This document shows positions 1-12,700 of a DNA stretch of 64,000 bases, in pieces. The translations under genes were made by a program, and so were the position numbers. Each line of letters opens with the position of its first letter. Positions within the stretch are counted from its first letter, which is position 1. The DNA comes from Monarcha castaneiventris obscurior. Its lineage: Eukaryota > Chordata > Aves > Passeriformes > Monarchidae. Location of the stretch: assembly GCA_026261815.1 (NCBI GenBank), contig JAMPIT010000510.1, positions 15,906,001-15,970,000 of the forward strand. Direction: 5' to 3'. The notes below the pieces were generated by a model. The model had not been told where the DNA came from, made no database searches, and saw only the letters and a list, made by a program, of their open reading frames with translations.

Positions 1-3000
1 AATTAATTATTTTATTCAGAATCTAGCAATTACCTATTTTAAGAGACGACTTCTTCTTCCTGTGCAGTTATCTCTTCTTTGTTTGAAGTGCATTTTTTAG
101 GATATTGAAGTAGAAACCAACTCCAGGAAAACTGTTGGGCCTAATCAATGTATCTGTGTTTTCACATGTGCTTAAGTTCCCTCACTGTACAGTGTCATAA
201 TTTCTTTACTGGGAACTAAATTCTATAGCTAGATCCTTGTCAGGAGTTCCCATATTCTGCATTCCTCAATAGATTTCTGTTGCTTCTGATTCCCTTATCT
301 TTGAAAAAAGTTATATATTTGTTGGGTCTGAATTAATTGATCTGTTTTCATATAGATATTCAGATAATTTCCTAGGGAGAAGTTAACAGAATAAATGAAA
401 ATAAATAATTTTTGTTTCTACATTAAATTTCCCATTTGCTTTAATGTGATAAATATAGCATAACATTTAAATATTGACCATCATTATTCACCAGAAAGAA
501 CAGTTCACTGACTCAGATAGTTTGCTGATGGTTTACACAGTGTTTAGCTTTCACTTATTTCTTTGAGGGTATTTCTCTGAAGTTATGAGGTTTATAATTT
601 TATTTCTCTTCAGCATTTATGTTACATTTTCTCTTTATTAATCTGGACAATCTATGTGCAGTGAACCTTCAGCAGTTCCTCCACCCAGTGTACAGTTGTC
701 TCTGAGAAATTTTAAGAAGCACCTCTGAGATTCATTCAAGCAAGTAAATTAAATTAAAAATAAAAAAACTTTTTGTCCCTAATCAAGTATTGCAGCCACA
801 AATGTTGTTACAAAAAGTAGACCCATTAGATCTGGTTAGACAGACTTTGGGTCCTAGTTTAACAGGAAATATTTGGTTCCTGGTTCCAGAAATGTGACAC
901 TTGAACATAGAAAATCAAGCATTTCAGTGCAGTGCAAACCAGACAGCTGCAAACACTGAAGAGAAAAACCAATGTAAAATCTTGCCACGTTCTCAGATGA
1001 AGCAACTAAAATATCTTTGGAAGACCTGATCTTATATAAGACTAATTTTTGAGAAATAGGTAGAAAATTTTTAAAAAATTGATCTGGCAATACGCCTGTT
1101 TAATGGAGGAAGAGAATTTTTCTAAGAGCTTGTAAGCACTTATGTTCAAATCAATTTTTTTTTTTTTAATCATAAAACTAGGGGGAAAACTCACCAGGCA
1201 TTTTATAGAAATTCAGAGAATTTAATTTGGCTCTCAGGGCTTCTATTAATTAAGTAGTAATGTGAAGTAAGCACACTTTTCACAGTCTTTTTAGTTTTTG
1301 GCAACTGGTTAAACATTAATTTGATTGTGGTCAAGAAGTTCTGTACAGTCAGGCAATCTTCGTGCAATGTCATATAAAGTCTTTGGTATCCAATGTCTGG
1401 AAGCATACTAGAAAGTTTAAAAGCAAAATGTTTTAGAAAGCCACAGCTTTTGGTATAACAGGGCTGAGGCTGAAGGAAATTATCTTTTCTTTATATTATC
1501 CAGAGGAATAAACTAGAAGTAAAAACAATTACTCATATTCAGTCCATTGAGAAACCTTTGACAACCATCCTTCCTTTTGAGAAGTGGCACTAAGAACACA
1601 GTGGGTAGGGGAGTATGGGGAGACAGCAAATATCAGACATCTAAGGAGAGCCTAAGGCAGCGAAGATCAGGAATGTGCCTGATTTAGACCTTGTCTTATT
1701 TAAACTACGCATTTTTTTCCTGAAGTCCACTTGTTCACTTCGAACAGTTCAAAACAAAAGTGTTATGGTTCCTGCCTTCCTCAGCTGACTCACAAGGGTA
1801 CAGTCTGAGATTTATGTAACCCCTCAAATCGTGTCCATATGTGGTCTAGACTAAGAGGTCCTTGCTTGCCTGTGGGCACTGTCCTGTGAAAGCAACGTCC
1901 TATGGGCAGCATCCCTCTTACTGCTTTATAGCAGCAGCCAGCTGCCACTTCCAAAGATTTTTGCAGGGCTTTGTTGGCAGCAAGATAACTCTTGAGCCAG
2001 GCACTGAGGATTGGTGTAAATGTCTATGCATGAATGGTCAAGTAAAATGTTCTGATTTGTCCTTTGCTGCAAGTCAGGCTGGGTAACTGAAACAGTCCTT
2101 TCTGCTTTGGTGTGTATTCAGCCTGCTAGCTGGCTTTAAAAAGAAGAAAGCCAGGCATTTATTTTCCATCAGATTTCCAGGACAAATAATGAAGCAGTTT
2201 TCTGACATTTCAGAGCACTTGCAAATACGTACTGTGCTATAAAAATTGATGAGGCAAAGAAGGACTCATTCAACATATTAAAGGATTCAGAGAAATGATC
2301 AAGGATTAAAGATTGAAGAAGAGAAGCTGAGTTAAGAAACTCCCTTTCAGAGTAGTAGAACAGTAAAGAGTGATGAAGTATTTTGGTCTAATCCTTTAAA
2401 AGCATATTGAACTATCTATTAAAACAGCAGCAAAAAACAACAAAAGTGAAAGCAATAGGAGAAGCAAAAGCAAACTAAAACCAGTGCAGAGTCTTCAGAA
2501 AAAAAATCTAGAACTTTTTCTGTGTTTGTATACAGTATAGCATCCTGCCCATTCACCGAGGAAAATGGGAGACGGACAGTGGGAAGTTAGGTGCCAGCCT
2601 GGCCTTTTCCTCTCATGCTTTAATGCATTTCCTGGGGAGCAGTTTTGGCATCTAACATGTTCCTTCCACATTGCAATTGAGTCCAAAGTAAATTTGTCCA
2701 GGATTAATAATCTAGATAAAGACAGATAATGTGTAGTAGATCTTAATGGAAGCTGCATTCCTGCCTTTTAGTGTTTTGGATATTTTGCTTGTCTTTGAAG
2801 CTTCCTACAACCAGAGATATTTGCCAGGCACCTCAGAAATTACCAAGGAAGGGACAGTTCTAGCAACTTTTGAGATGATTTTTCCTCCTATACCCATCCT
2901 TTTTCCTGATTTAGAATCAGAATATTCTTATGCCAACATATCACCAGATGTCAGTAAAGCAAACAAACAAAAAAGCTTTTGTAGAAAATCAACATCCTAA

Positions 3001-6000
3001 CTGCTGGCAAAATTCTCTATTAGTCTGCTGCTAAGAGGCTCAGATGTAGGCTTGCTCTGTCCAGGAAGAAATAACCTGTGCCTGGAATGATAACCTGTGG
3101 TTATTAGATACTCTAGATTTCAAAATTATTAGAAACTTGGCCTCTTGGAAGTCAGTGCAAATGCAAGCAATTTCAGTGGATCGGGTTTTCATTTCTTCTT
3201 CTTCTTTTCATTTAGTTTGACAACTAATATGAAAATAAATATGTAACCTCAGGTCAGAAAAAAAAAAGTCAGAGGAAAAAAGCAAGTCTTTGAAAAGTTA
3301 TCTAATTTTGAAGACTCATATAACCTTTATTCATTGATCACATAATGACTCCTGAGAAGAAAATAATCATCTCTGTGGTTTTTAAATATACATTTAATAT
3401 AGTATTAAAATTTTGCTAGAAGGGCATAGACACTTAAGTGTGTGCAAGTTTTTCTGCAGATCTTCAGACATTATTTTCCTTCTACAATCTTTGTTTTGCC
3501 AGCAAGGAGTTTTCTTGTATATTTGTTTTCTAGAATCTGTCTCTCTGTAGTAACATAAGAATCAACTGATGGCAATTAATATGGTAAACTGTAATTGCAG
3601 TTCTGGAGAATGTCTACTATAAGATACAGTGATTTATTAGCATAACAGACTGTCTATTTAAAGGTCATTCTTGCTTCCCAGTTTATTTGCAGAAACATAA
3701 AATGTAACTTGCCCTCAAGATAAAGCAATATGAAAAGAACTTTGCTGTATTTTCTACACTTAAAAAAAGAAAAATTAAAAGTCATTTCTAAAAAGGTTTG
3801 TTTTAATGACAATGATTTGCTTTGCAACAGCTAGCAGTCAAAAGTGCTCTTATATCTGTAAAGCTGAGAATTCCAAAGTTGCAAGCATGTTCAGTAAATA
3901 AAACCAGATTATTGCTGGAAAATTCAGTTCCTGTTATGACATTGCTAGAATCAGAGAGGTGAATTTTTTTCAGATTGCTTTGTCAGAAATTCCAAGGCTA
4001 CCTTAGAGCTATTAAATGCTCAAGTACTTTTCAGGGGAATAGCAGTGGGAATAAATGTTAAAAAGAATAGATTAAAAGCGATGATTACGTCAGACAGTGA
4101 GCAAGTAGAAAAATGATCCAGCACTGCTTTTAAAGAGAGCAATTTATGCCTAGTATAGACTAAAAATAACAAGTAGATTAAAAAGAAAACTTATTTTAAA
4201 AGGAGTAGAGTGTAATGCTTGTAGAGATAGATGATGTGGTCAGTTTATTCAATCTTGTATATGAAACATTTAGATAAAAGGCACTTTGGAATGCTACAGT
4301 AGAGGTAAAGCATCTTCTTTTCTCTTGCACATCTTGGAGGCAAAATCCAAATACAGCTCCTTCAAGTGTATGAAACTTGATTGAAACCAGCAAATAAACA
4401 AACTATTCATTTATTGCCTGACAAGACTCACTAGCACAACAGAACTCATGAGAGGCTGGGATCAGTGATTACCATCTTCCAGCTGAATGCCATGTCCCAG
4501 CTCTTCAGGGTAGATTTATCATTATGTATTCAAGCTCCAGTGTAATATTTCCTTCTCTTTGAATGGGTGTGAAAGTGAGGTTTGGAGTGCTGTTCCACAT
4601 ATACTTTTTCAAAACAGCAACATAATCCTCTTTTGAAAACCCTCCCATTAAAAAGAGGAAGTATTTGAGGTATTCATCACTGTCCCACAACCAGGCTTGC
4701 TCTCATTCGAGAGCAGTGAGCAGCCCTGTGGCACAGAAGTCCCACCTACAGAAATATACTTTCATCTCAGCACATGTTAATCTAAATCTAAATTTGATCA
4801 AATGTCAACTAAGTGCCATGACTTCATCTGGACCATCTGTCTATAATTTCTTGTTAAAGACACTTAAACAGCTTTGGGTCCCCCTCCAGAACAAAGACTC
4901 TCCTGACTTGGGACCACAGGTATGCCAGCTGAGGACACTTGGATATTATGGGTATCTGAGCATCCTCAGCTAGATTAAGATGGACTTTATGAATTTCCTT
5001 TTGCTAAGTCGTCATCACAATTTTCCTTCCTATCCCATCATAGGCATGATGAGATTTTTGTTTTCAAATTATAATAAGAAATTATACTATGGCTGGTTAG
5101 CATGCTTAGTTCCATACAGGTGCATGCATTTGTGCTATGAAAGCTGACTGAAAGCAGCAATGCTGTAAAGACAAAGAGAACCTATTTTAACTCTGAATGA
5201 ACTTGCCATGCACTGTTATTTGGGTTTTTTTTTCCGTCATTGAGGCTGAATTCACATGTATTTTTTTTCTGATACTTCTGCAGTTTTCTCAAATGAGCAG
5301 TGATCATGACTAGTGAAAAAGCACCCATTTTAGAGAGGCTAGGTTGCTGCATTGTGGGCCAGAGCCACTCCACATTACCTGATCTGCTCTCCAGAATCAT
5401 TCCCTGCATGGATGGTGGCAGCCATATAGGCACTCTACTCAATACCAAAGTACAGTGGTACCAAGAATGCAGTTTGTGGCTGCTGTAAGTTTTCTCCACC
5501 TCAGTGTGTGCAATCCTCCTACAACCCAAAATCCATGTGGACCACACTAGATAAGCATTCCTGCACCTTAATCCCTTTAATCCCCTACAGTTTAATCCCT
5601 CCCTTAGCACAACTGCTAGGCACCTGATGCCTATCTTCCACTCTGCAAGCAGCACTGGATGTATGCTCTGCAAGATATTAGCCACTGGCAAAAGCCGTGG
5701 GGTGATGCAGATGCTGCTCCTGCTTTTGCACCAGCTGAGGCAGCGGGGATGGGGGCGAGAGACTTCTGGTATCATAGCGAGAGCAATGTGAGCACAGCTC
5801 AGCAGGTTGGACAGTGGGGTGCCTGCCTGGGACTTGAGAGGCTCTGGGATGTTTAATGTGGGAGCCATGAAGTGTCTGAAGAGCAGAACTCCCCTTATAC
5901 ATGTTGCATTTGTACTCATTTGTGCAGATGTTGCTGGGCTTTACTGCACCACCTTCTCAGCAGAAAGAACACCTTCCACGTGCATCATGTAAGGCGGCTT

Positions 6001-7002
6001 CTCGTGAAGGGTCATGGGTCTTCTGTGATTCACAGTTTGAACACAGGATGGCCTCATGTTCTCCTGTTTTACAGAAAGTTGTTCTCTGCCAGAAGACAGC
6101 CATATCAAGAGAGAAAATAAAAAAAAAAATGGGGCAAATGAGTCTGCTTAAAAACTTCCTCATCCACCATAATACTTGGCCCATGCAACACATTTCTGTG
6201 TCATCTCACATTGCACATAACCCATCACCCTCTCTTGGCTACTACATCTGGCACAGGCACAAGCATCAGTAGTGGCTGAGTGTTCTATGATTAAAGGATG
6301 ATTTGGATATTAAATTGAGGTAAGTACCTGTGGCTGTGAAACCAAATTTCTCATACCTGAGGCTGCAGAAATTCCCTTTGGTCACAAGCAAAGTTGGATT
6401 TCATCAGTACTCCTTCTCTTTGGTGCTTACTGATGGCAAGTTTAAGTGCTTGGCATGTCACCTGTCATGACTTTCTCCTGGTTAGCTAAGCAAACGTTTT
6501 CTGGCAAAATGCTGAAAAATGCTGCCATTGTGTGAACTGAGGGTAGGGTCAATTCCTGCACAGCTTCTCCTGAGAAATTTATGCTGTTTGGGACTACCTC
6601 TCTTCCAAGTCTGGCATACAAGTATGTTAAAATCACATTACTGCCAGAACAAACACATGTTCTGCAGTACTGTTTTTACCTTTGCTGTGGTAGCAACATC
6701 ACAGACTGATGACAGTAATAATTAAGGGTGTTTCAAAATTAATTTCCTCTCCTGTAGCAACAGCTACGTTTCTCGTTAAGCACAAAATGCATCTCTCTAT
6801 GCAGTTTTATCACAAGGAGTCAGTATATAGAGCTGAGATAAATGCATGAGGAGCTTAAACAATAGTCTTGAGAGTGCTCACGCGCACAGCTTTACTGTAC
6901 TTGTTTCTCTCAGTGGAATTAATTTCCCTTTCAGCCCAATCTTCGCTCGTTCCTTAGCTTCAAAGACAATTATCTCAACACTAAAGCCCAATACTTCGCC
7001 CC
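1..7002. other. Non-coding flank, AT-rich, no supported gene
   Basis: This stretch lies past the 3' end of the minus-strand gene model and I see no supported gene in it. Most is AT-rich unique-looking sequence with short T and A runs. Around 5.3-6.0 kb it becomes GC-richer, and there all reading frames have fewer stops, which produces several overlapping long frames. Two minus-strand frames look superficially protein-like: 1203-1406, preceded by a good pyrimidine-rich acceptor, and 4505-4690, followed by an AATAAA at 4410-4415. Neither can be tied in phase to the exon chain, so neither is annotated as coding. Confidence 0.5.
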
Positions 7003-7206
7003 AAAGGTGGTTGGGCACTGGAACAGGGAAGTGGCCAGTTCCTGGCTCTGGACAGCACCAGCCTGACAGAGTTCAAGAAGCATTTGGACAATGCTCTCAG
7101 GCACATGGTGTGACTCTTGGAAATGGTGCTGTGCTGAGACAGGAGATGGACTCCGTGATCCTTATGGGTCCCTTCCAACTCGGCATTTTCTGTGATTCTG
7201 TGATCA
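7003..7206 (+). mobile_element. CR1 LINE 3' end fragment (sense on + strand)
   Basis: This is a 5'-truncated CR1 retrotransposon copy. It shows the CR1 3'-terminal consensus pattern: a 'ggttgggcactggaacagg' start, 'gacaatgctctcaggcacat', then 'gggtcccttccaactcggca' and the terminal 'ttctgtgattctgtga' octamer repeat. It belongs to the same 3'-end type as the copy at 44.2 kb and as the tail of the SINE at 27.5 kb. The frame across it (6846-7274) is repeat-derived and should not be read as a gene. Confidence 0.88.
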
Positions 7207-9395
7207 ACAAAATATTATTCTATAAAAAAAAAAGATCTAATAGCTGCAAATGGAGAATTTATATCCAGACCTGACCTGTAACTGCAGTATGGCAGTTCAC
7301 TGAAGCCTGGAGCAGCAGGACAAAAGTCCACAAGAGGCTGCAGAATGCCAAGCCTGACATCCTTTCATTAAGGAGGTTTAGAAATTTTAACTCTCTCTGA
7401 TCTCTCATGTTTAGGGAGGATCATCTGCTGCAAGTCTTCATCTGCACATCTGTGAGGTTTGAGATCGCTTAGAATTTTTGTATGTGTGGTTACATATTTA
7501 TGTATGAGATGGACTTGCTAAATATGTGTGTGCGTGGGAGACAGACACACATCTCCTAGGGGACCTTGGGTAGGTTTGTTTTTGGGTGAAAGGTCCTGCA
7601 CCTACCTTGCTCCCAACCAAAATGGGGCAATTCTTTTCCTTTACACCACCCAGGTTGAAAGCAGTGAGCCAGGAGGAGCAAGGGCAGAGGAAGAGCTCCA
7701 GGGAGCCTTCACCTGTCTGCACTGGGAAACAAGAGACCTGTGTGGGAGTGCTGGGCAGGACTGACAGACCTTAGTGTGGAATGCAGCCTCAGAGCTGCAC
7801 TTTGTGGCTGGTGATGAGGAGCTGTCCCAGGCTTTACTGCAGCCTCTTTAGATGGACATTTGGGTGGGGGCCAGAGCAGGGTGGAAACTTGGGTTCTGCA
7901 GTGGTGGATCACCTCCTGGGGTGGCGCTGGGGACAGCTCCATGACACTAACGCTGAGCATGGGTGTGCTATTACCTCTGCTCTTTGGTCACCTCTGAACA
8001 CAGCTGCAGCTGCAAAGGGCACGTGGGGCAGCGCAGCCTCTCCATGGCCATAGGGCATAAAGAATACTTACTTCATTTGTCATTCCAGAAAATCCACCCT
8101 TGATTAAATCTCCTGGACTCTATTAGTGATAAAACCAGGTGCCAGATTTTTTTATATTATAAATGTGTATGGCTAAGGAGACTTTGGCTAAATTACCCTC
8201 TAAGTGGGTTTGACTCACAATTAGCAGAAACTGTTTAAAAATGTGGGATGAGGTTACAATAAGTGGCATGAGAAGACAAGAAAAAGACATTATGCTGTCC
8301 CAGACTGTGCCAGCACTGCAGATAGCCATGGCTATGCATGGCTGAGGAATGTGCTACCAGGTGTTGGCCTGAAATACCTGCTGCCTTTTGAGATCTGAAG
8401 AAGAAATCTTCGTTATAATTACTTTTGTTTCTTTTTCATTATTAAGGCATATAATTGTTAAAACAGATAGGCTTCAAAGCCATTTTAATGATGTACAAAA
8501 AGTGTAATTAGCATGTGAAATAATATCTCAGTCTAAATATTCTGTGTTTGCTCTGGGAAAATGTTTCAGTAATTATGCTGTAGATGCTAAATGCCATGAA
8601 GAAAAGTCATTCCTAAGATATTTGGCATATGTCTCATTCTGTCCAATTAAGTTTTCTTCATGTTGATGAGAAATACCAGCTTTTTTTTTTCTTTTTCCTT
8701 TTTTTTTTTTTTGTTTTGTGATGGGATTGCTTTTGTCAGCTTTTGCATGCTTTACTTGGTTCTCTTCAGTGTAATTTCTTTCTCAGACAAACAAGATAAT
8801 AAAACTAATTTGAGACAGTAGCCTGCTACTTTATAGATCTTGGAGTGAAATTTTTATTAGGAAAATGTTATGCTTTAAGGTGCACCTAAATGAAATTGTA
8901 TTACATTTATAATGAGGCTTGATTCGGTGTGACAATGGAAATGCAATGGAGGGTGGGAAAATTTGCCTCTCAAAGAGATGTGTCATGTAGATGTGTAATT
9001 TAGGAAACATTATTTTGAAAGAGAGTTTCATTAAAGAAATAATTTAGAAAAAATTACCTACACTGTAACTTGGAGTGTAGGTCCTAAGGAAGCTGTGAGG
9101 AAGCAGACCAATAATCAGAAATATTTTTGATATGATTTTCTAAGATGTAGGGTTCAAAAAAAAAAAAATTCATTTTGGGATGAAGATGACAACTATATGG
9201 ATGCAGAAACAATCTGCAGTTATGACAGCAAGTGTTGTTTGCTTTTACAGGCTTAGTCCTTCAAATATGATGGAGCAGTTTTCTTAGTAATTTGAGTTAC
9301 TGAAGTAAAGATATTAAAGATACGACATCAGAAATATAATTATCAAAAAAAATAAAGGATTGTAATCTCCATGATGACTTGTTCTCATTTGTATG
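7207..9395. other. Non-coding flank with GC-richer patch and T-rich run
   Basis: No supported gene. From 7.5 to 8.05 kb the sequence is GC-richer and CAG/CTG-word rich, giving several overlapping chance frames. A T/C-rich low-complexity run lies at about 8682-8714. A potential minus-strand mini-exon at 8219-8315 has a ctgcag acceptor and a GTGAGT donor, but its phase cannot be joined to the terminal exon at 9676-9954, which already ends in a stop. The inverted-repeat arm at 8921-8987 is annotated separately. Confidence 0.5.
8921..8987 (-). repeat. 67-bp dispersed inverted repeat, copy A
   Basis: The reverse complement of this 67-bp stretch matches 11079-11145 without gaps, with 5 mismatches by my count (about 92.5% identity). 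The shared core includes 'ttttcccaccctccattgca' and 'catgacacatctctttgaga'. The flanks do not continue the match in any obvious way. It does not resemble CR1, the SINE or the LTR-like element here. It could be a fragment of an unrecognised repeat family, a conserved element captured by a local inverted duplication, or one arm of a decayed transposon. Confidence 0.85.
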
Positions 9396-9401
9396 TTTAT
9401 T
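9396..9401 (-). promoter_or_regulatory. Candidate poly(A) signal AATAAA
   Basis: On the minus strand this hexamer reads AATAAA. It lies 275 bp beyond the TAA of the terminal coding exon at 9676-9954, a normal distance for a vertebrate 3' UTR, and the intervening sequence is AT-rich. It is the natural candidate for the cleavage signal of that transcript. AATAAA is common in AT-rich DNA, so the assignment rests mainly on position. Confidence 0.35.
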
Positions 9402-9675
9402 ATTAACATATTGCTGTTTCTTTTTTTAATCACTTCTTCTCAATAATGACATATAATCAGTTTATAACAGTTCTCTTTCTGACATGTCTTATCTTTCTAA
9501 AAGTAATGCAGTGTGATAAAGTTTAAGACATTTACTTCAGGCCATTCATTTAAAGTTAGCTATAGAACTCCATTTAAGAGAAAAGGGTTCTTGTTTCTTC
9601 CCTGACACTTTCAGCATCCCGATAAATGTATCTGAACATATTTGAAAATAATCTTAAAAATTAGGCATAGTGAGG

Positions 9676-9954
9676 TTAAAATGGATCTTGGCGACAATTA
9701 TTCTTGCTAAATTTTCCTGCTATGCCCAGTGAACATGGGAGGACAGATGGGATTCTTTGGTAATCTCGCAACAGCCCAAAAAGTGTTGTCATTTTATGTA
9801 TCCTGACAGCCACAAATAGCTCTTTAAACACTTCCTTTATTGTAAGACTTGTCTTGACGCCTGTGAACGACAAAAAGTCATCGAAAGCCAAGCTGTACAG
9901 CAGAGAGGCCTTAGCAATCGTATGCTCTGAAGGAATTCGTTCACACTCAATGTG
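9676..9954 (-). CDS. Terminal coding exon of an unrecognised multi-exon gene
   Basis: The exon begins after the acceptor 'ttccacacatatcag' and reads 92 codons in phase 0 to a TAA at 9676-9678. It begins HIECERIPSEHTIAKA and includes SLLYSLAFDDFLSFTG and FKELFVAVRIHKMTTLFGLL, alternating hydrophobic and charged residues as in packed alpha-helices. No signal peptide, catalytic motif or zinc site is visible. The segment holds unusually many CpGs for this neighbourhood (around ggcgac, gacgcc, atcgaa, aatcgt and attcgt), as expected for constrained coding sequence. It joins in phase to the exon ending at 14929. Product not recognised; TMEM232 is an unverified hypothesis only. An AATAAA follows at 9396-9401. 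Confidence 0.55.
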   Translation of the reverse strand, partial: HIECERIPSEHTIAKASLLYSLAFDDFLSFTGVKTSLTIKEVFKELFVAVRIHKMTTLFGLLRDYQRIPSVLPCSLGIAGKFSKNNCRQDPF

Positions 9955-11078
9955 CTGATATGTGTGGAAATTTCTAGGTCATACTTCATTGTACTTAGTA
10001 CTAGTATTAGTAGCATCATAGTATAATCCATGCTAACATTGTATAATCCTAATTTGATTACATATCCAGCATCCATAAACTGATACCTCAAACAACATGT
10101 ACTCAGGAAATATTCAGCAAGAGGAGACCGCAGTTTCTAATTGCAGATGAGGATAAGGAAAGGTAGTTTTTATGCATTTTTGTAAGCAGTTCATACTGTT
10201 TGCTTCTGAAGTTCAGTTTGGCAACTTAACCTTTCCCCAAGAGAAAAATGAGTTTGGTTAGAATGATGTAAAGTGGTGATGCTTACAAATAGGTAGACCA
10301 ACATACTCCTTCTAGATCCAGGGTCAGGAACAGAAACAACTAAAACCTTACTTCTAACTGCTCAGTGATACCACTGCCTCCCTAGGGGAGCAAGTGGTTT
10401 ATTCCAGTCAGCATCACAAAATGTTTCTACATTATAGCAATGACTTCACTGACACTGTGAGTCAGTCTGGTTTCAAAGAATGGCTGTGAAAGTCTTGTTT
10501 GCCCAATGATGCTTTGTTTCAAGATAGAAATTTCAGTGATCATTGCCCTCTCCAACTCACAAGTATAAATTGCATACTCAGGGTAATGCTGTGGACCAGT
10601 TTACCCAGTGGAAATGTTCACATATAGAGAAAAGATAATATATATTATATATAATGCATATTTTAGCCTATATTTTCACTCATTTTGTCCATATTTTTTT
10701 GAGATAAACCCTGAAAATGAGCAGATTCTGGACATTTTCAAGTAAATGCCAGCAGTGCATACCTTCTTCTCTTCCCTGTAAGAAGACTTGCCTGAATCTT
10801 TGGGCTGTCAGGTGTTTCTGAACAGAGTTGTGTGCTCAGCTGTGCCATTCCACACAGACAGATGCTGTTAGGGTGCAGCTCAGTAGTCTCTGGCACACAC
10901 ATTTAAAATCACATGCAGCCAGAATGTGATGGGCTGCCACAGGGAGAGACTAAGGCAAGGCTTCAGTAGGTTCCAGCTCATAAAAAGGTTCAAAGTCACT
11001 TCTGGATCACACCTGCTAAGATCTGAATCTGGAGCCAAAAGCTTCAGGTTCTCACATGGTCCAGGGGAGGTGAACTAC

Positions 11079-11145
11079 CATGACACATCTCTTTGAGAAG
11101 CAAGTTTTCCCACCCTCCATTGCATTTATATTGTCACACTGAATC
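11079..11145 (+). repeat. 67-bp dispersed inverted repeat, copy B
   Basis: This is the partner of copy A at 8921-8987 in opposite orientation, separated by about 2.1 kb. The two are ungapped over 67 bp with 5 differences. If the gene model is right, this copy lies in the last intron and copy A lies downstream of the transcript end, so the two would pair in RNA only if transcription reads through. Confidence 0.85.
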
Positions 11146-12646
11146 TCAATACATTGTGGGAAAACTCTCCTGAAAAAGGCAGGATTTAAAAAGAATTGTT
11201 TCAAAGCAAAGAAGTCAGTCAGAAAATGGTCAGTATCCTAATGGTGTAACGCCAATTCTTTCACTAACAAAAACTGTACTGGGATCAAAATACAGAATGT
11301 TCAGATAACCGCAGGGTTCTTAATTATAGTTATTAGGATTAGGGCTTGTGTACTAGTTTCTTATTTATTTCATTCCTGGTAATTTGCCTACAAATATGTT
11401 TTACTGTTCTTAGATTCGGCTAAACATTTTGAGGCCCAAATTAATAGAATGACTCAACTTGTAAGCTGATGATTCAGATACCTCAATGATGAGAGTTCAG
11501 GAGAGGTTTGCAATAAATAATTTTTCAAAAAGCCTTATCTTAAAAAACAGAGTGAAAAATCTGGGTTTCAATGCTCATTTTGCTCTATTTCATATTCTCT
11601 TTGGGCCTAGATTTGTTCCTTTCTGAAAAGCATAAATTTGTTGAATTAACTAGGGGTTATTTTACTGTACATTTGAGCTTCACTACAGTCATATCCATCA
11701 ATTCTGTAGAGAAGATACAGGCATGAGGAATGCTGCTGTTGGACAATCATACTCTAGACTACTATCATGCCACACTTTAACTAAATCCAAAAGAATTAAA
11801 CTATGTATATTTACTACTGAACAAAAGTATTCCACATTCTAGCAGAACTAATTGGAAAAAACAGTCTAATTGGGGGAAAAAAGCATGAGACTGAATCTCA
11901 ATTTTTCCTGGGAAATTCCAGGTAGACAGTATAGTAACTCCATGACTTTAATACTCAACTTGATGTAAAAGGCTCTCCTTCATCAAATTTGGTTATATCA
12001 ATAGGAATTTTTAGAAACAACAATAATAGTAGTTAATCTAGATTAATACCACAATTTGGGATCTTTGCATGATTTCACTACATTTATGGTTTTCTAGGAG
12101 TAGTATTGCCTTTAGTCATTATAAAAAAGGATATTTTATTCCCTTTAAAAGGCAAAACTCTTTGGTAGTTGCAGCAAAAGGACTCAAACTACACAGGTTA
12201 TCACTTACACTCCATTACACACAGCTGTGTTATTGCCACATTCACCTTTCTTTCCCCATTTCCCTCAAGGTATTTGTCATTTCACATGTATTCGGAAGAG
12301 CTGATTTCTAATTATCATTCTCCAGAGGAAATTCTTTTTTCAGAAATGTATTGGCCCTGTGGTAACTTTTGGGAGCCCTAGGCAGAGGTGAAAGCTATGC
12401 TGTGCTGCATGCACTGAATCAAAACATGATGAAATACAGCCTTTTCCAGAAAGCTCCCAGTGTAAAAGGAGAAAGGCAAAACATACATACAGAGCAATTG
12501 AGTTTTGTCTCCTCATTTAATAGTGCAGAAATCAGGACAAAATCCCTAATCTCAGCTGGGTCCTTCTTATAGCCAAAAGAAGTTTTGGGCCCCTCCAGAA
12601 TTGCTCAAAGGCAGAAATCCAAGTGTGGTAAACTGCACTTAGAAGT

Positions 12647-12700
12647 CACTATTTTTTTCCAAGTAACTATTTTTTTCCAAGTAACTATTTTTTTCCAAGA
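12647..12700. repeat. Three-copy 18-bp tandem repeat
   Basis: Three consecutive copies of an 18-bp unit close to aactatttttttccaagt, starting at 12647, 12665 and 12683. Only the first base of copy 1 and the last base of copy 3 differ. The near-perfect identity points to recent slippage, so copy number may be polymorphic. No coding meaning. Confidence 0.9.

Noticed and set aside
4196..4393. 65-codon minus frame
   Set aside because: Contains AATAAA words and lies past a possible poly(A) signal; best seen as non-coding.
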